Source: G963422595 sp963422595
GTDB lineage: Bacteria > Pseudomonadota > Gammaproteobacteria > UBA4575
Direction of reading: 5' to 3'
DNA length: 64,000 nucleotides
NCBI GenBank assembly: GCA_963422595.1
Contig: OY730298.1
Coordinates: 744,001-808,000, forward strand
Position numbers and translations under genes: made by a program. Numbering within the stretch: the first letter of the stretch is position 1; the number at the start of each line of letters is the position of its first letter. Below are positions 8,738 to 17,218 of this stretch, one piece after another. Under the pieces are notes generated by a model. It did not search any database, was not told where the DNA came from, and saw only the letters and a program-made list of their open reading frames with translations.

Positions 8738-9601
8738 TTATAATTCTAAATCACGGTGTCGCACTGAAACGTTCTTGTCTTTGAATTTTCTAAAACGATC
8801 GGCTAAAAACTCTGCAATATACACCGAGCGGTGTTGTCCACCCGTACAACCAATGGAAACACTTAAATAGTTTCGATTTTCCCGAACAAAATATGCTAGC
8901 CAACGTTCAACAAAGTTGCCTATTGAGCCTGTCATTTGTTTTACCTCGATATGTGACTGCAAGTAATTAACTACTTCCTGATCATGTCCTGTAAGTTTAC
9001 GCAAGTGTTGTTCCCAGTATGGATTTGGGAGACAACGCACGTCAAACACATAATCTGAATCACTCGGAACGCCATATTTATAGCCAAAGGATTGCAATAA
9101 GATGACTAATTTAGTTGCTTTTTTCTTACAAATTTGTGCAGTAATAATTGAGCGTAATTGACGTGCATTTGTTGAGGTAGTATCTATGCGTAAGTCTGCG
9201 AGTAATATCACCTCCCTTAGAATTTGTCTTTCTATATTTATTGCCTCAACCAAAGGCAGTCCATTTTCGGTAAGAGGGTGTTTGCGGCGTGTTTCGCTAT
9301 AACGTCGTATTAACGTTTTATCAGTTGCTTCTAAATATATAAGCTCTATGTCAATATTTTGCTCCTTCAGGTTATTGATTATGTTTGGAAACGAATTAAT
9401 ATCTTCACTGACGTTCCGTGCATCTACACCAACAGCAATTTTTTTATAGAAGCTTGCCAGGGTCTCCGTAAGATATTTAACGCAAGTAGGTAACATACTT
9501 AATGGCATGTTATCAATGCAGTAAAAGTCGTTGTCCTCAAGGGTATTAATAGCTACTGATTTCCCGGAGCCAGATAACCCGCTGACAACTACCATTCTCA
9601 T
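8738..9601 (-). CDS. rapZ: RNase adapter protein / nucleotide-binding RapZ
   Basis: A 287-residue P-loop protein (formerly YvcJ/YhbJ). In E. coli it binds the small RNA GlmZ and brings RNase E to it, controlling glucosamine-6-phosphate synthesis. The Walker A GLSGSGKSVAINTLED is at residues 8-23, DVRCLPNPYW is in the middle, and the C-terminal RNA-binding domain contains SIGCTGGQHRSVYIAE. It is one base from the EIIA gene and five from hprK, the standard neighbourhood of the family. Confidence 0.96.
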   Translation of the reverse strand: MRMVVVSGLSGSGKSVAINTLEDNDFYCIDNMPLSMLPTCVKYLTETLASFYKKIAVGVDARNVSEDINSFPNIINNLKEQNIDIELIYLEATDKTLIRRYSETRRKHPLTENGLPLVEAINIERQILREVILLADLRIDTTSTNARQLRSIITAQICKKKATKLVILLQSFGYKYGVPSDSDYVFDVRCLPNPYWEQHLRKLTGHDQEVVNYLQSHIEVKQMTGSIGNFVERWLAYFVRENRNYLSVSIGCTGGQHRSVYIAEFLADRFRKFKDKNVSVRHRDLEL

Positions 9602-9606
9602 ATTAT

Positions 9607-10209
9607 TTATTGCATTGCATTTTTTTGACGTTCAATAAAATCTTCGCCTGCATTGTAACCATCCTTGATTAATATATTATTTCGCGCTGCCGCTTCTACT
9701 AATACCGCAAGATTTCTACCAGGTGCCACAGGTAATGATATCGTTGGCACACTTACTCCGAGCACATTTTTTGTTTTTTCTAATAGCTGGATACGACTTT
9801 CACTTTTTGAGGTATTCGATGCAGGAGGAAATAACTCAATAATTAAATTTAAGTATTTATTTGATTTAATAGCACTATCGCCATACATTTCGCGTATATT
9901 TAATATGCCTAATCCTCTTACTTCAAGAAAGTTTTGTAACAACTCCGGACAAGTTCCTTTTATCGTGTCTGGACCAATGCGCGCAAATTCCGGCGCATCA
10001 TCTGCAATAAGTCTATGACCACGGCTTACCAGGTCTAAAGCCAGCTCACTTTTGCCTAATCCGCTTTGTCCGGTAATCAAAACTCCAGCACTAATGACTT
10101 CCATAAATACGCCATGTAATATTTCTTTTTCCACTAATGCTTGGGTCAAGTAATAGCGTAGTTTATCAATTAGCTCGTTACTGGTTAAAGACGAACAAAT
10201 TATTGGCAC
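9607..10209 (-). CDS. hprK: HPr kinase/phosphorylase, C-terminal kinase domain only
   Basis: Phosphorylates and dephosphorylates the regulatory serine of HPr. The open frame is 200 residues, against about 310-320 for the family. It holds the whole catalytic domain: the P-loop ITGQSGLGKSELALDL, DDAPEFARIGP, the family signature EVRGLGILNIREMYG, and VPTISLPVAPGRNLAVLVEAA near the end. The first usable start is GTG 10209-10207. The N-terminal domain is still recognisable upstream, but in broken frames (see the next entry). Isolated kinase domains of this family (for example from Lactobacillus casei) are known to be active, so this fragment may still work. Whether it is expressed cannot be told from sequence. 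Confidence 0.85.
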   Translation of the reverse strand: MPIICSSLTSNELIDKLRYYLTQALVEKEILHGVFMEVISAGVLITGQSGLGKSELALDLVSRGHRLIADDAPEFARIGPDTIKGTCPELLQNFLEVRGLGILNIREMYGDSAIKSNKYLNLIIELFPPASNTSKSESRIQLLEKTKNVLGVSVPTISLPVAPGRNLAVLVEAAARNNILIKDGYNAGEDFIERQKNAMQ

Positions 10210-10530
10210 ACTGTAGTTGGTTGAATACTCTCTAAATTTTTCTGGTGGAGTTAGATTATCGCTTATAAAGGCCGTGGCAGACTTTCTCTGAAATAGCTGA
10301 GGCGGGGGCGCAGGTCAAAGCATCTCTATTTTCTCGTTTAAAAAATTGTAGGCTCGGTTTTGCCCAACGCTTGCGCCTGATGAGCGTGGGTTAAATTAAA
10401 GTAACCCACTAATCCCACCTTCGATGACGTAAATGATATGCGTGTAAAACCCCTGTCGCTATTTTTATCTCCCGCCCACCATCTTAATCGTAAATTCTTT
10501 TTTGTTTTATAAAAAAGCTTGTTTGTGGCA
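10210..10530 (-). pseudogene. hprK: Frameshifted N-terminal half of hprK
   Basis: Reading the minus strand upstream of the kinase ORF gives family sequence in shifted frames. NLRLRWWAGDKN and VGLVGYFNLTHAHQAQALG (about 10520-10362) are one frame; SATAFISDNLTPPEKFREYS (about 10280-10225) is in frame with the kinase ORF. Between them lie a TAA in the first frame just after a run of six T, and a TGA at 10317-10315 in the second. Removing one base from the T run and one from the following run of five C would restore a continuous frame of the family's expected length. No ATG is found at the expected N-terminus. Real decay and homopolymer sequencing error both fit. The rest of the gap, 10531-10657, shows nothing recognisable. 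Confidence 0.8.
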
Positions 10531-10657
10531 AGTACTATGGCGTTATTTTTTGAGTTTGCCGCTGAACGGTGTGTAGATTTTATTCATTACAAAATGGGAA
10601 AAAATATAGGAAATAAGTTTAAGGAAGTGTATTTGTACTACGATTTGAAGTATTTTG

Positions 10658-11125
10658 TTAAGAGACAACATGTTCAGGATTTTGGCACAGTGCTCGATAA
10701 AGACACTCTGCATCATTACATTTTTCAATAGATTGACGAATGTGTTTATTACCTAAGAGCTCGGCAAGATTAGCCAATAATTGCAGCTGATCATCTGCCG
10801 TTTCCTGAGGTACAACCATACAAAATAAAAATGTAACCAGTAGTTCATCAGTCGCTTCGAATTCAACACCATTGTCCAGTTTCAGCATTGCCGCATATAT
10901 TTTTTCAAGCCCCTGCATTCTACAGTGAGGGATCGCGATGCCTTTGCCAAGCCCTGTGCTACCAAGCTTCTCGCGTGTCAGCAGCGCGTCTAGAATTTTA
11001 CTCTTAACTAAACCAGGGTGCTGCTTTGCCAGTGATTCACTTAAGACTTCCAGTGCTTGTTTCTTGCTGCTGACTGAAGGAGCAAATACAATCCCTTCTT
11101 CAGAGATTAAGTCTTTGATATACAT
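10658..11125 (-). CDS. ptsN: Nitrogen regulatory protein EIIA-Ntr
   Basis: A 155-residue EIIA of the fructose/Ntr family that regulates metabolism (potassium, nitrogen and envelope responses) according to its phosphorylation state. The phosphohistidine lies in GKGIAIPHCRMQGLEK near residue 70; TREKLGSTGLG precedes it. It lies 19 bp downstream of hpf and next to rpoN, the standard ptsN location. The only enzyme I seen is the classical ptsI of this operon, so phosphate probably comes through that EI and HPr (inference). Confidence 0.96.
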   Translation of the reverse strand: MYIKDLISEEGIVFAPSVSSKKQALEVLSESLAKQHPGLVKSKILDALLTREKLGSTGLGKGIAIPHCRMQGLEKIYAAMLKLDNGVEFEATDELLVTFLFCMVVPQETADDQLQLLANLAELLGNKHIRQSIEKCNDAECLYRALCQNPEHVVS

Positions 11126-11144
11126 GACTTAGAATGCAATAATT

Positions 11145-11465
11145 CTAATTAATAGCGTGATGCTCTACTTCGCCTTGATGGTGATCTTTTAGTTTTTCTT
11201 TATGTTTTACTATTTGTCGGTCTAATTTGTCTACCAAAGAGTCAACTGCCGCATACATACCTTCATTACTCGCGTTCGCAAATATTTTATTACCGCTTAC
11301 TTGTAAAGACGCCTCCGCCCTATGAATAAGTTTCTCAACAGTTAACACAACGTGAATATTTAACACGTGATCAAAATGTCTTGTTAATCGTTGGAATTTT
11401 TTTTCAACGTAGTTTTTTAATGCATTGGTTATTTTAAGATGATGGCCAGTTATATTTATTTGCAT
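11145..11465 (-). CDS. hpf: Ribosome hibernation promoting factor (short)
   Basis: A 106-residue protein of the HPF/YfiA family that binds the 30S decoding region in stationary phase and favours inactive ribosome dimers. The start MQINITGHHLKITNAL and the central EKKFQRLTRHFDHV are typical, and the residue count matches short HPF (95-110), with no dimerisation domain. It lies between rpoN and ptsN, as in E. coli and many other proteobacteria. Confidence 0.95.
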   Translation of the reverse strand: MQINITGHHLKITNALKNYVEKKFQRLTRHFDHVLNIHVVLTVEKLIHRAEASLQVSGNKIFANASNEGMYAAVDSLVDKLDRQIVKHKEKLKDHHQGEVEHHAIN

Positions 11466-11525
11466 GGTGGTTACCTTTTGGCACGATCTAATAGTAAATC
11501 ACAGACTTGATAAGATTAAAATACT

Positions 11526-12968
11526 TTAAGCGATTTGCTTTCTTTTATTAGATGGCAGGATTGCCATAGCTTCACGATACTTAGCGATTGTACGACGCGC
11601 AACGCTTATGCCTTTGCGCTCAAGTAAAGCGGCAATTTCGCTATCACTGAAGGGTTTAGCTTGATTCTCTTCTTTTATTAGATTTTTAATCATGGCTTTT
11701 ATTGCCGTTGCAGAGCACATTCCCCCGTCATTTGTGTTGACATGACTAGAGAAAAAATATTTAAGTTCAAAAACCCCCCGTGGTGATGCCATATACTTAT
11801 TGCTTGTAGCTCGGGAAATTGTAGATTCATGCATATCAAGTTCTTCAGCGATATCTCTAAGTACCAGAGGTCGCATTGCCTCTTCGCCATATTCAAAGAA
11901 ATTTTTTTGATGTTTTACAATAGAGGTTGTGACTTGTAACAAAGTTTCGTTACGATTTTGTAAACTCTTTATCAACCAACGCGCTTCTTGTAGCTGATGA
12001 CGCATATAGTTAGCTTCGCTGTTATTACCGGAATTTTTAACCAGTTTTGAATAAACGTCATTAATCCGTAATTTTGGTGCGCTTTCAGAATTTAGCTTTA
12101 CTCTCCAAATTCCCTCATATTTATACAGAGTAACGTCTGGAACAATGTACTCAGATTTTTTAGCGTTAATCAGATTCCCTGGCTTTGGATACAGAGATTG
12201 GATCAACGTAATAGCATTTTCAATTTCATCAACAGTAAGCTTGGTGAGTTTAATTAGTTGTTTGTAGTTTTTAGTGCCAACTAAATCAAGATGCTTTTCT
12301 ACGATTGACCGTGTTTCCGACAAAAATGGGGTGTCGCCAGCCATTTGTTGGAGCTGAATGTCTAAGCATTCCTGTAAGTTGCGTGCTCCAGAACCGATGG
12401 GATCAAGGCGTTGCACAAATTTAAGCACGGCCTCAATTTCATCTAATTCGATTGCATAGTCTTTAATTAAGTTCTGATGAATACTTTCCAAGGTCTCCTG
12501 TAAATATCCTGATTCATCCAGCGCATCAACCAGGGTGATTGCCACTACGTGGTCTTGATCCGATAGCGAGCTCAGCTCTAATTGCCATAAGAGGTGTTGC
12601 TGCAAAGAGTCATTTTCTGCGCCACTTCGGTTTTCCCAATAACCTTCGCTTTGATAATTAGTAATGGGCGGATAGCTTGGTTCATAGATATCGTCCCACT
12701 GACTGTCCACCAATAACTCATCTGGCAACGTTTCGTTGTTCATGATTTCTTCAACATCAGGGTCGTCTTCTGCCTGTAGCCTTTCTGTAATCTCGTGTTC
12801 TGGCTCATGTTCTTCATCAGTTTCCAACATGGGATTCGACTCAAAGGCTTCCTGAATTTCGACCTTGAGCTCTAACGACGACAGCTGTAATAAGCGAATC
12901 GCTTGCTGCAACTGTGGTGTCATAGTCAATTGCTGCCCTAGACGAATTTGTAGAGCTGGTTTCAGCAT
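11526..12968 (-). CDS. rpoN: RNA polymerase sigma-54 factor
   Basis: Directs RNA polymerase to -24/-12 promoters and needs an ATP-driven activator. It has 480 residues from ATG 12968, which gives the classical start MLKPALQIRLGQQLTMTPQL. A longer frame to 13031 is open, but its extra residues are not family-like. Region I is Gln/Leu-rich (QLQQAIRLLQLSSLEL), region II is acidic (about 50-110), the core-binding region shows RLDPIGSGARNLQECL, the helix-turn-helix region has HESTISRATSNKYM, and the RpoN box ARRTIAKYRE is near the C-terminus. It lies 98 bp after lptB and 60 bp before hpf. Confidence 0.97.
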   Translation of the reverse strand: MLKPALQIRLGQQLTMTPQLQQAIRLLQLSSLELKVEIQEAFESNPMLETDEEHEPEHEITERLQAEDDPDVEEIMNNETLPDELLVDSQWDDIYEPSYPPITNYQSEGYWENRSGAENDSLQQHLLWQLELSSLSDQDHVVAITLVDALDESGYLQETLESIHQNLIKDYAIELDEIEAVLKFVQRLDPIGSGARNLQECLDIQLQQMAGDTPFLSETRSIVEKHLDLVGTKNYKQLIKLTKLTVDEIENAITLIQSLYPKPGNLINAKKSEYIVPDVTLYKYEGIWRVKLNSESAPKLRINDVYSKLVKNSGNNSEANYMRHQLQEARWLIKSLQNRNETLLQVTTSIVKHQKNFFEYGEEAMRPLVLRDIAEELDMHESTISRATSNKYMASPRGVFELKYFFSSHVNTNDGGMCSATAIKAMIKNLIKEENQAKPFSDSEIAALLERKGISVARRTIAKYREAMAILPSNKRKQIA

Positions 12969-13066
12969 GTGTAAATTATGGCATGGAAATTGCCGCAATG
13001 CTGGCAATATCAACAGCAGCATCATTGCCAAATTAACGATATGGATTGGTTGAGATTTGCGTAATT

Positions 13067-13795
13067 TTAGTTAAGAGAAAAGCTATTGCCCAGATACACG
13101 TCTTTAACCCGCTGGTTACTTAATATATCTGGTGGTGTGCCCTCTGTAAGCATTTGTCCTCCATTGAGGATATATGCACGATTACAGATGTCTAATGTTT
13201 CACGAACGTTATGATCTGTGATAAGCAACCCGATACCTTTATCACGTAGTTGCTTCAGTATGCGTTGAATATCTTTAACGGAAATGGGATCAACGCCTGC
13301 AAAAGGTTCATCCAGTAGAATAAATTTTGGTTGCATGGCAAGTGCTCTGGCAATTTCAGCGCGGCGCCTTTCTCCACCAGACAAACTACCACCTTTGTGA
13401 TCACGGATATGTTCGATCTGTAAATCAGTGAGTAAAGAGTTACATCGTTGTTTACGCTGATTCTTTTTTAAGTTGCTTCTGGCCTCAAGACTTGAAAGTA
13501 CGTTTTGCTCCACGGTGATACCACGAAAGATCGACGCCTCTTGTGGTAGGTAACTAATACCATGCTTTGCACGCATATGCATCGGCATGTGGGTGATATT
13601 TAAGTTATCTAGTGTAATTGCTCCTTTGTTGCAATGAAGTAGTCCTACGATTATATAAAAACATGTGGTTTTGCCTGCGCCATTAGGCCCTAATAGTCCA
13701 ACAATTTCTCCAGATTTGATTTCCAGATTAACGCCATTTACAACTACTCGGGCTTTAAATTGTTTGTGCAGATTTTCTGCACTTAAGTTATTCAT
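13067..13795 (-). CDS. lptB: LPS export ABC transporter ATP-binding protein
   Basis: The ATPase of the LptB2FG complex that extracts lipopolysaccharide from the inner membrane. It has 242 residues. Walker A is GLLGPNGAGKTTCFYI, the Q-loop region is YLPQEASIFRG, the ABC signature is LSGGERRRAEIARAL, Walker B is FILLDEPFAGVDP, and the switch histidine is in LITDHNVRE. Upstream lie lptA and lptC, so it is part of the canonical lptC-lptA-lptB-rpoN-hpf series. Confidence 0.97.
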   Translation of the reverse strand: MNNLSAENLHKQFKARVVVNGVNLEIKSGEIVGLLGPNGAGKTTCFYIIVGLLHCNKGAITLDNLNITHMPMHMRAKHGISYLPQEASIFRGITVEQNVLSSLEARSNLKKNQRKQRCNSLLTDLQIEHIRDHKGGSLSGGERRRAEIARALAMQPKFILLDEPFAGVDPISVKDIQRILKQLRDKGIGLLITDHNVRETLDICNRAYILNGGQMLTEGTPPDILSNQRVKDVYLGNSFSLN

Positions 13796-13864
13796 GTGGC
13801 CAGCTTCTCAAGAATAACATTTCGATTTGCGTCAGAATTTTCTTAATTTTTATGTTCTTCTCAT

Positions 13865-14362
13865 TTAATGTTTTTTTGGAGAAACGGTAATGTTTACTCT
13901 ATCGTTTCCAGTAGAGCTTCCCGCGTTAACAATTTCTTTGTCGGTATAAAAAACAATACGGTCACTGGCAAGTGTATTACCGGCTTCTGTCAGTTTTGCA
14001 TTTTTGGTTAACACTATTTTATTGATGCTGACGCTATAAACCATTATTTCTGCTTCTGCATGTATAACTTTTCCATCATCAGTGATTTGTTTAAAAGTGC
14101 TTAGATTACCCTCAGAAGTTATTTTTTTAACCCTCTCATCAGCAATTTCAAGCACCACTTTCTCACCTGTGAGGCGCATTGTGCCCTGAGTGATTTCAAC
14201 ATTTCCGCGATACACACTGATTCCAGTAGCATCATTAATTTCCGCAGAATCTGCCTCGATATTAATTGGTTTGCCTGAATCACCCGACCTTGCCACGGCC
14301 CAGGTTCCGTATGACAAGGTAAAAGTCGAAAACAATATTAATACTAAGTGCTTACGGGTCAT
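13865..14362 (-). CDS. lptA: LPS transport periplasmic protein LptA
   Basis: The periplasmic bridge protein that forms the beta-jellyroll filament carrying LPS to the outer membrane. It has 165 residues with an N-terminal signal peptide (hydrophobic LVLILFSTFTLSYGTWAVA). The OstA-type repeat core reads PINIEADSAEINDATG, followed by YRGNVEITQGTMRLTGEKV. Its start overlaps the end of lptC by 11 bp, implying translational coupling. lptB follows after 69 bp. Confidence 0.93.
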   Translation of the reverse strand: MTRKHLVLILFSTFTLSYGTWAVARSGDSGKPINIEADSAEINDATGISVYRGNVEITQGTMRLTGEKVVLEIADERVKKITSEGNLSTFKQITDDGKVIHAEAEIMVYSVSINKIVLTKNAKLTEAGNTLASDRIVFYTDKEIVNAGSSTGNDRVNITVSPKKH

Positions 14363-14909
14363 AATGACTTTTTACCTTGCTGTGTAGTTGCAGAACATCT
14401 GTGTTTAAATCTAATGTCATCCCTAATGCTGTTACCTTTTGTGAACCACGTATGGCCGTTACAGGTGCGTCAGTTAACGCTCTTTGTTTTTCAGGAAATA
14501 CTGTTAATCTATCCGTCATGATTCTTAATAAGAATGGATTATTTTTTGATTTTGGTTGATTAATTCTTACTTCGTCAATTAAAGTAATTACATTGTTATT
14601 GTCATGCGTCTGTCCTTTTAATGCTTTTGCAAATATTTTACTCCCATCGTTGCGATAAATAATGATATCTGGAGATTCGAGTTCGCTATATTTTTGATAT
14701 AACCAATATTTAAGTGCCGACAGTTTATATTGTGGAACACCTTCAGATGAATTAATAGTCATTTCTATATTGTCGAAGCTTACTGATGGAGTATTAGATG
14801 CTGCCGTAGTCATGTCTTCTGCAAGGTTGGTACGTTGATTTAAAAACCACAGTGTCATAGCTGCTCCAACTACAATTAAACAACATATCCAAATTAATCT
14901 AAGCAGCAT
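14352..14909 (-). CDS. lptC: LPS export protein LptC
   Basis: A bitopic inner-membrane protein that passes LPS from LptB2FG to LptA. It has 185 residues with one N-terminal membrane segment (LIWICCLIVVGAAMTLWFL) and then a periplasmic beta-rich domain containing YKLSALKYWLYQKYSELESP and LPS-contact strands. Sequence conservation in this family is low, so much of the call rests on position between kdsC and lptA and on the overall topology. Confidence 0.88.
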   Translation of the reverse strand: MLLRLIWICCLIVVGAAMTLWFLNQRTNLAEDMTTAASNTPSVSFDNIEMTINSSEGVPQYKLSALKYWLYQKYSELESPDIIIYRNDGSKIFAKALKGQTHDNNNVITLIDEVRINQPKSKNNPFLLRIMTDRLTVFPEKQRALTDAPVTAIRGSQKVTALGMTLDLNTDVLQLHSKVKSHYDP

Positions 14910-14921
14910 ATACCAGTGGTT

Positions 14922-15473
14922 TCAGCGTAAATTATATGACAATGCTTTATCTAACAGACCTTGTGCGTCTAACAAGAGCTCACAAACCTCTCTTACCGCA
15001 CCTTGCCCACCTTTAGTAGATGTTTGCCAATGAGAGTGTTGCTTTACAAATGTGTGTGCATTTGCGACAGCAATTGCCAGGCCACAGTGTGGCATAATTT
15101 GTAGATCGACTATGTCATCCCCAACAAAAGCAATTTGTTGTTTATTTAAGCCCAACTTGGTCAACAATTTCTGAAAGACAGGAAACTTATCTTTACAATT
15201 TTGGTGTACATGTTGTACTTGTAGCTCCTGCATGCGAAATTCTAATGCTTTAGAGCTACGCCCGGTTATTACACCAACCTCAATACCATAATGCAGCAAC
15301 ATATGAATACCATGCCCATCGCGTATGTTGAAAACTTTACACTCCTCTCCTTTGGGGTCTATATATAAACTGCCATCAGTCAGTACACCGTCAACGTCAA
15401 ATAAGGCCAGCCGTATTAATTTAGCGCGTTTATAAACATCGCCTGGTATATTCGTATGTGATTGGATGGCCAT
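14922..15473 (-). CDS. kdsC: 3-deoxy-D-manno-octulosonate 8-phosphate phosphatase
   Basis: A HAD-superfamily phosphatase that releases phosphate from KDO-8-phosphate in lipopolysaccharide core synthesis. It has 183 residues. The nucleophile motif is ALFDVDGVLTDGSLY, motif II is GVITGRSSKA, and motif III/IV is AFVGDDIVDLQIM. The frequent partner kdsD (arabinose-5-phosphate isomerase) is absent: the gene lies only 15 bp after yrbG. lptC starts 12 bp downstream of its stop. Confidence 0.95.
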   Translation of the reverse strand: MAIQSHTNIPGDVYKRAKLIRLALFDVDGVLTDGSLYIDPKGEECKVFNIRDGHGIHMLLHYGIEVGVITGRSSKALEFRMQELQVQHVHQNCKDKFPVFQKLLTKLGLNKQQIAFVGDDIVDLQIMPHCGLAIAVANAHTFVKQHSHWQTSTKGGQGAVREVCELLLDAQGLLDKALSYNLR

Positions 15474-15488
15474 AAGCGAGCAATGTTA

Positions 15489-16439
15489 TTATAGATTTTG
15501 TTGATAAGTAAAAAGTATATAAGTCAGATAAGCCGCAATAAATAAAACACCAAAACCGCGAGGAATTTTTTTTGTTCGCAAAAAACTCCAGGCCAGTAAA
15601 AATAATCCTAAAGTAGCAGCCAACATAATCGGAAGATCACGCACGAAAACTTGTTTTGGAATCGAATAAACCGTAATTAAACTTGTTATCCCTGTAACCC
15701 CTAGAGTATTAAAAATGTTAGAGCCAATGATATTTCCCAGGGTTAATTCACCATGTTTTTTTATGACGCTTGCAATACAGGTAGCCAGTTCCGGCAAGCT
15801 GGTACCTAAAGCAATGATTGTTAGGCCGATAATTAAATCACTAATGCCCAAATACTCAGCAGTCGATACTGCACTCCATACTATAAGCTTCGAACTGAGC
15901 AGTAAGACAATCAGGTCTATAGATAAACTCAAGAGCAATGGCGTAAGACTTCTATAAACACGGCCTTGCGGAAATTCGCCGCGTATATGTTCTTTCAGTT
16001 CTAAACGCGTCAGCAAATATAGTATTGACATTATGGCAATCACAAGAATGATGCCGTCAAATTGGTTCAATTGCTTATCCAGTATTAATAAAATAAATAA
16101 TACTGTGCTGGTGATCAGCAAAGAGAAGTCTCTACGTACAATTCTTTTATCTATATACAGTGGCAATATGCATAGTGTTATGCCTAATATGAGTAGAATG
16201 TTTGTGATGTTGGAACCCAAGGCATTTCCAATCGCCAAACCAGGGTTACCTTGCCAGGCGGATAGGCCTGATACTAATAATTCCGGAGCTGATGTGCCAA
16301 AACCAAGTACAACGAATCCAATCACAAATTTTGAGACTTGGAAGTACTGGCCCAGACGCAACGCATCGTCTGCAAATCTATCAGCACTCCAAACCAGCAG
16401 TAAAAATCCAGCCACCAAGGCAACTATAAATATGGACAT
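15489..16439 (-). CDS. yrbG: Calcium/sodium antiporter of the CaCA family (YrbG-like)
   Basis: An inner-membrane cation exchanger of 316 residues with about ten hydrophobic segments in two inverted halves. The alpha-repeat motifs are GFGTSAPELLVSGLSAW with IGNALGSNITNILL in the first half, and ALGTSLPELATCIAS with LGNIIGSNIFNTLGV in the second. Both are the hallmark of the K+-independent Na+/Ca2+ exchangers. It is the first gene of the minus-strand LPS/rpoN block and is divergent from the mla remnant, as yrbG is from mla in E. coli relatives. Confidence 0.93.
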   Translation of the reverse strand: MSIFIVALVAGFLLLVWSADRFADDALRLGQYFQVSKFVIGFVVLGFGTSAPELLVSGLSAWQGNPGLAIGNALGSNITNILLILGITLCILPLYIDKRIVRRDFSLLITSTVLFILLILDKQLNQFDGIILVIAIMSILYLLTRLELKEHIRGEFPQGRVYRSLTPLLLSLSIDLIVLLLSSKLIVWSAVSTAEYLGISDLIIGLTIIALGTSLPELATCIASVIKKHGELTLGNIIGSNIFNTLGVTGITSLITVYSIPKQVFVRDLPIMLAATLGLFLLAWSFLRTKKIPRGFGVLFIAAYLTYILFTYQQNL

Positions 16440-16626
16440 ATATTTTAATTAAGTAATGCCTTGTATTTTTTAGGCGGGTTATCCAAGAGTTTTATTAAAC
16501 ATAACAGTGCATCGCTAAGAATTCTGCAAGCGAGTATGATGTTTTACTGGGTCTGGACACCTCTATCTTGTACGGACTGGCTTACGGGGACTAGTCCTAA
16601 CCAGAAAAATAATGATGGAAGCAATC

Positions 16627-16970
16627 ATGCAAATTCGCGGGCTACATTTTACACGAGGTTCTCGTAAAATCCTTAACGGCGTTAGTTTAGGTATTCATTC
16701 CGGTTACAGCCTTTATGTGCCCCTAGTAGAATCGGGAAAACCACCTTGCTCAAAATTATTAGCGGTCAATTATGCCCTGATGAAGGCCATGTTCGAGTCT
16801 TTGGCAAAAATATTCACCATATAAATCAAAGTGAATTGTATCTATTATGCAAATGTATGGGGATGTTATTTCAAAGCGATGCCTTATTGACAGATTTGAA
16901 TGTGTATGTATGACGGACCATTCACAGGATTGGAGCCTATTGCAAAAGGCATGACCGTTACTTTGATGGA
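16627..16970 (+). pseudogene. mlaF: Decayed mlaF (lipid-transport ABC ATPase)
   Basis: From ATG 16627 the frame reads MQIRGLHFTRGSRKILNGVS, a normal MlaF N-terminus. Just before the Walker A motif it shifts by one base: the P-loop remnant PSRIGKTTLLKIISGQL is in another frame, which continues GHVRVFGKNIHH and MGMLFQSDALLTDLNVY to a TGA at 16911. The sequence then jumps to the Walker B neighbourhood in yet another frame (MYDGPFTGLEPIAKGM, from 16906), so the ABC signature region is deleted, and the gene breaks off about 16970. Two lesions plus a deletion make a functional ATPase impossible. The interval 16440-16626 upstream shows nothing beyond the divergent promoter region. Confidence 0.85.
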
Positions 16971-17147
16971 GTTGATACTACTGCAAGCATCTATACAGGT
17001 GGGTTATTAGAGGAACAGTACATTGCACTGGAACCCAGGGCCGAAAAAGATGTTTTGAAGAATGGAGATAGGATAGACTTTACCTAATCTGCACTCGTTT
17101 TAGAGGAAATAATTAGAAAAATCATTATCAAATTAACGCTTGGATAA
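16971..17147 (+). pseudogene. mlaD: Remnant of mlaD (MCE lipid-binding protein), C-terminal part
   Basis: Starting immediately after the mlaF fragment, the frame at 16971 reads DTTASIYTGGLLEEQYIALE and then KDVLKNGDRIDFT. After a stop codon (TAA 17085-17087) it continues SALVLEEIIRK. This matches the MlaD segment after its MCE domain, where the family has a TSGLLGEQYLAL-like motif and a late SAMVLEDLI-like motif. The N-terminal membrane anchor, most of the MCE domain and the whole mlaE permease gene expected between mlaF and mlaD are missing, so one large deletion joins mlaF to mlaD. Confidence 0.8.
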
Positions 17148-17218
17148 ATATTAGGTACCTTAGCTAATTTTTTGAGTCATGATATTTGAAAAATAGATTA
17201 TTAATTAGGAGACTAACC

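Noticed and set aside
10519..10731. Plus-strand frame of 70 codons between ptsN and hprK
   Set aside because: It overlaps the ptsN 3' end and the hprK N-terminal remnant on the other strand; no ribosome site or motif.
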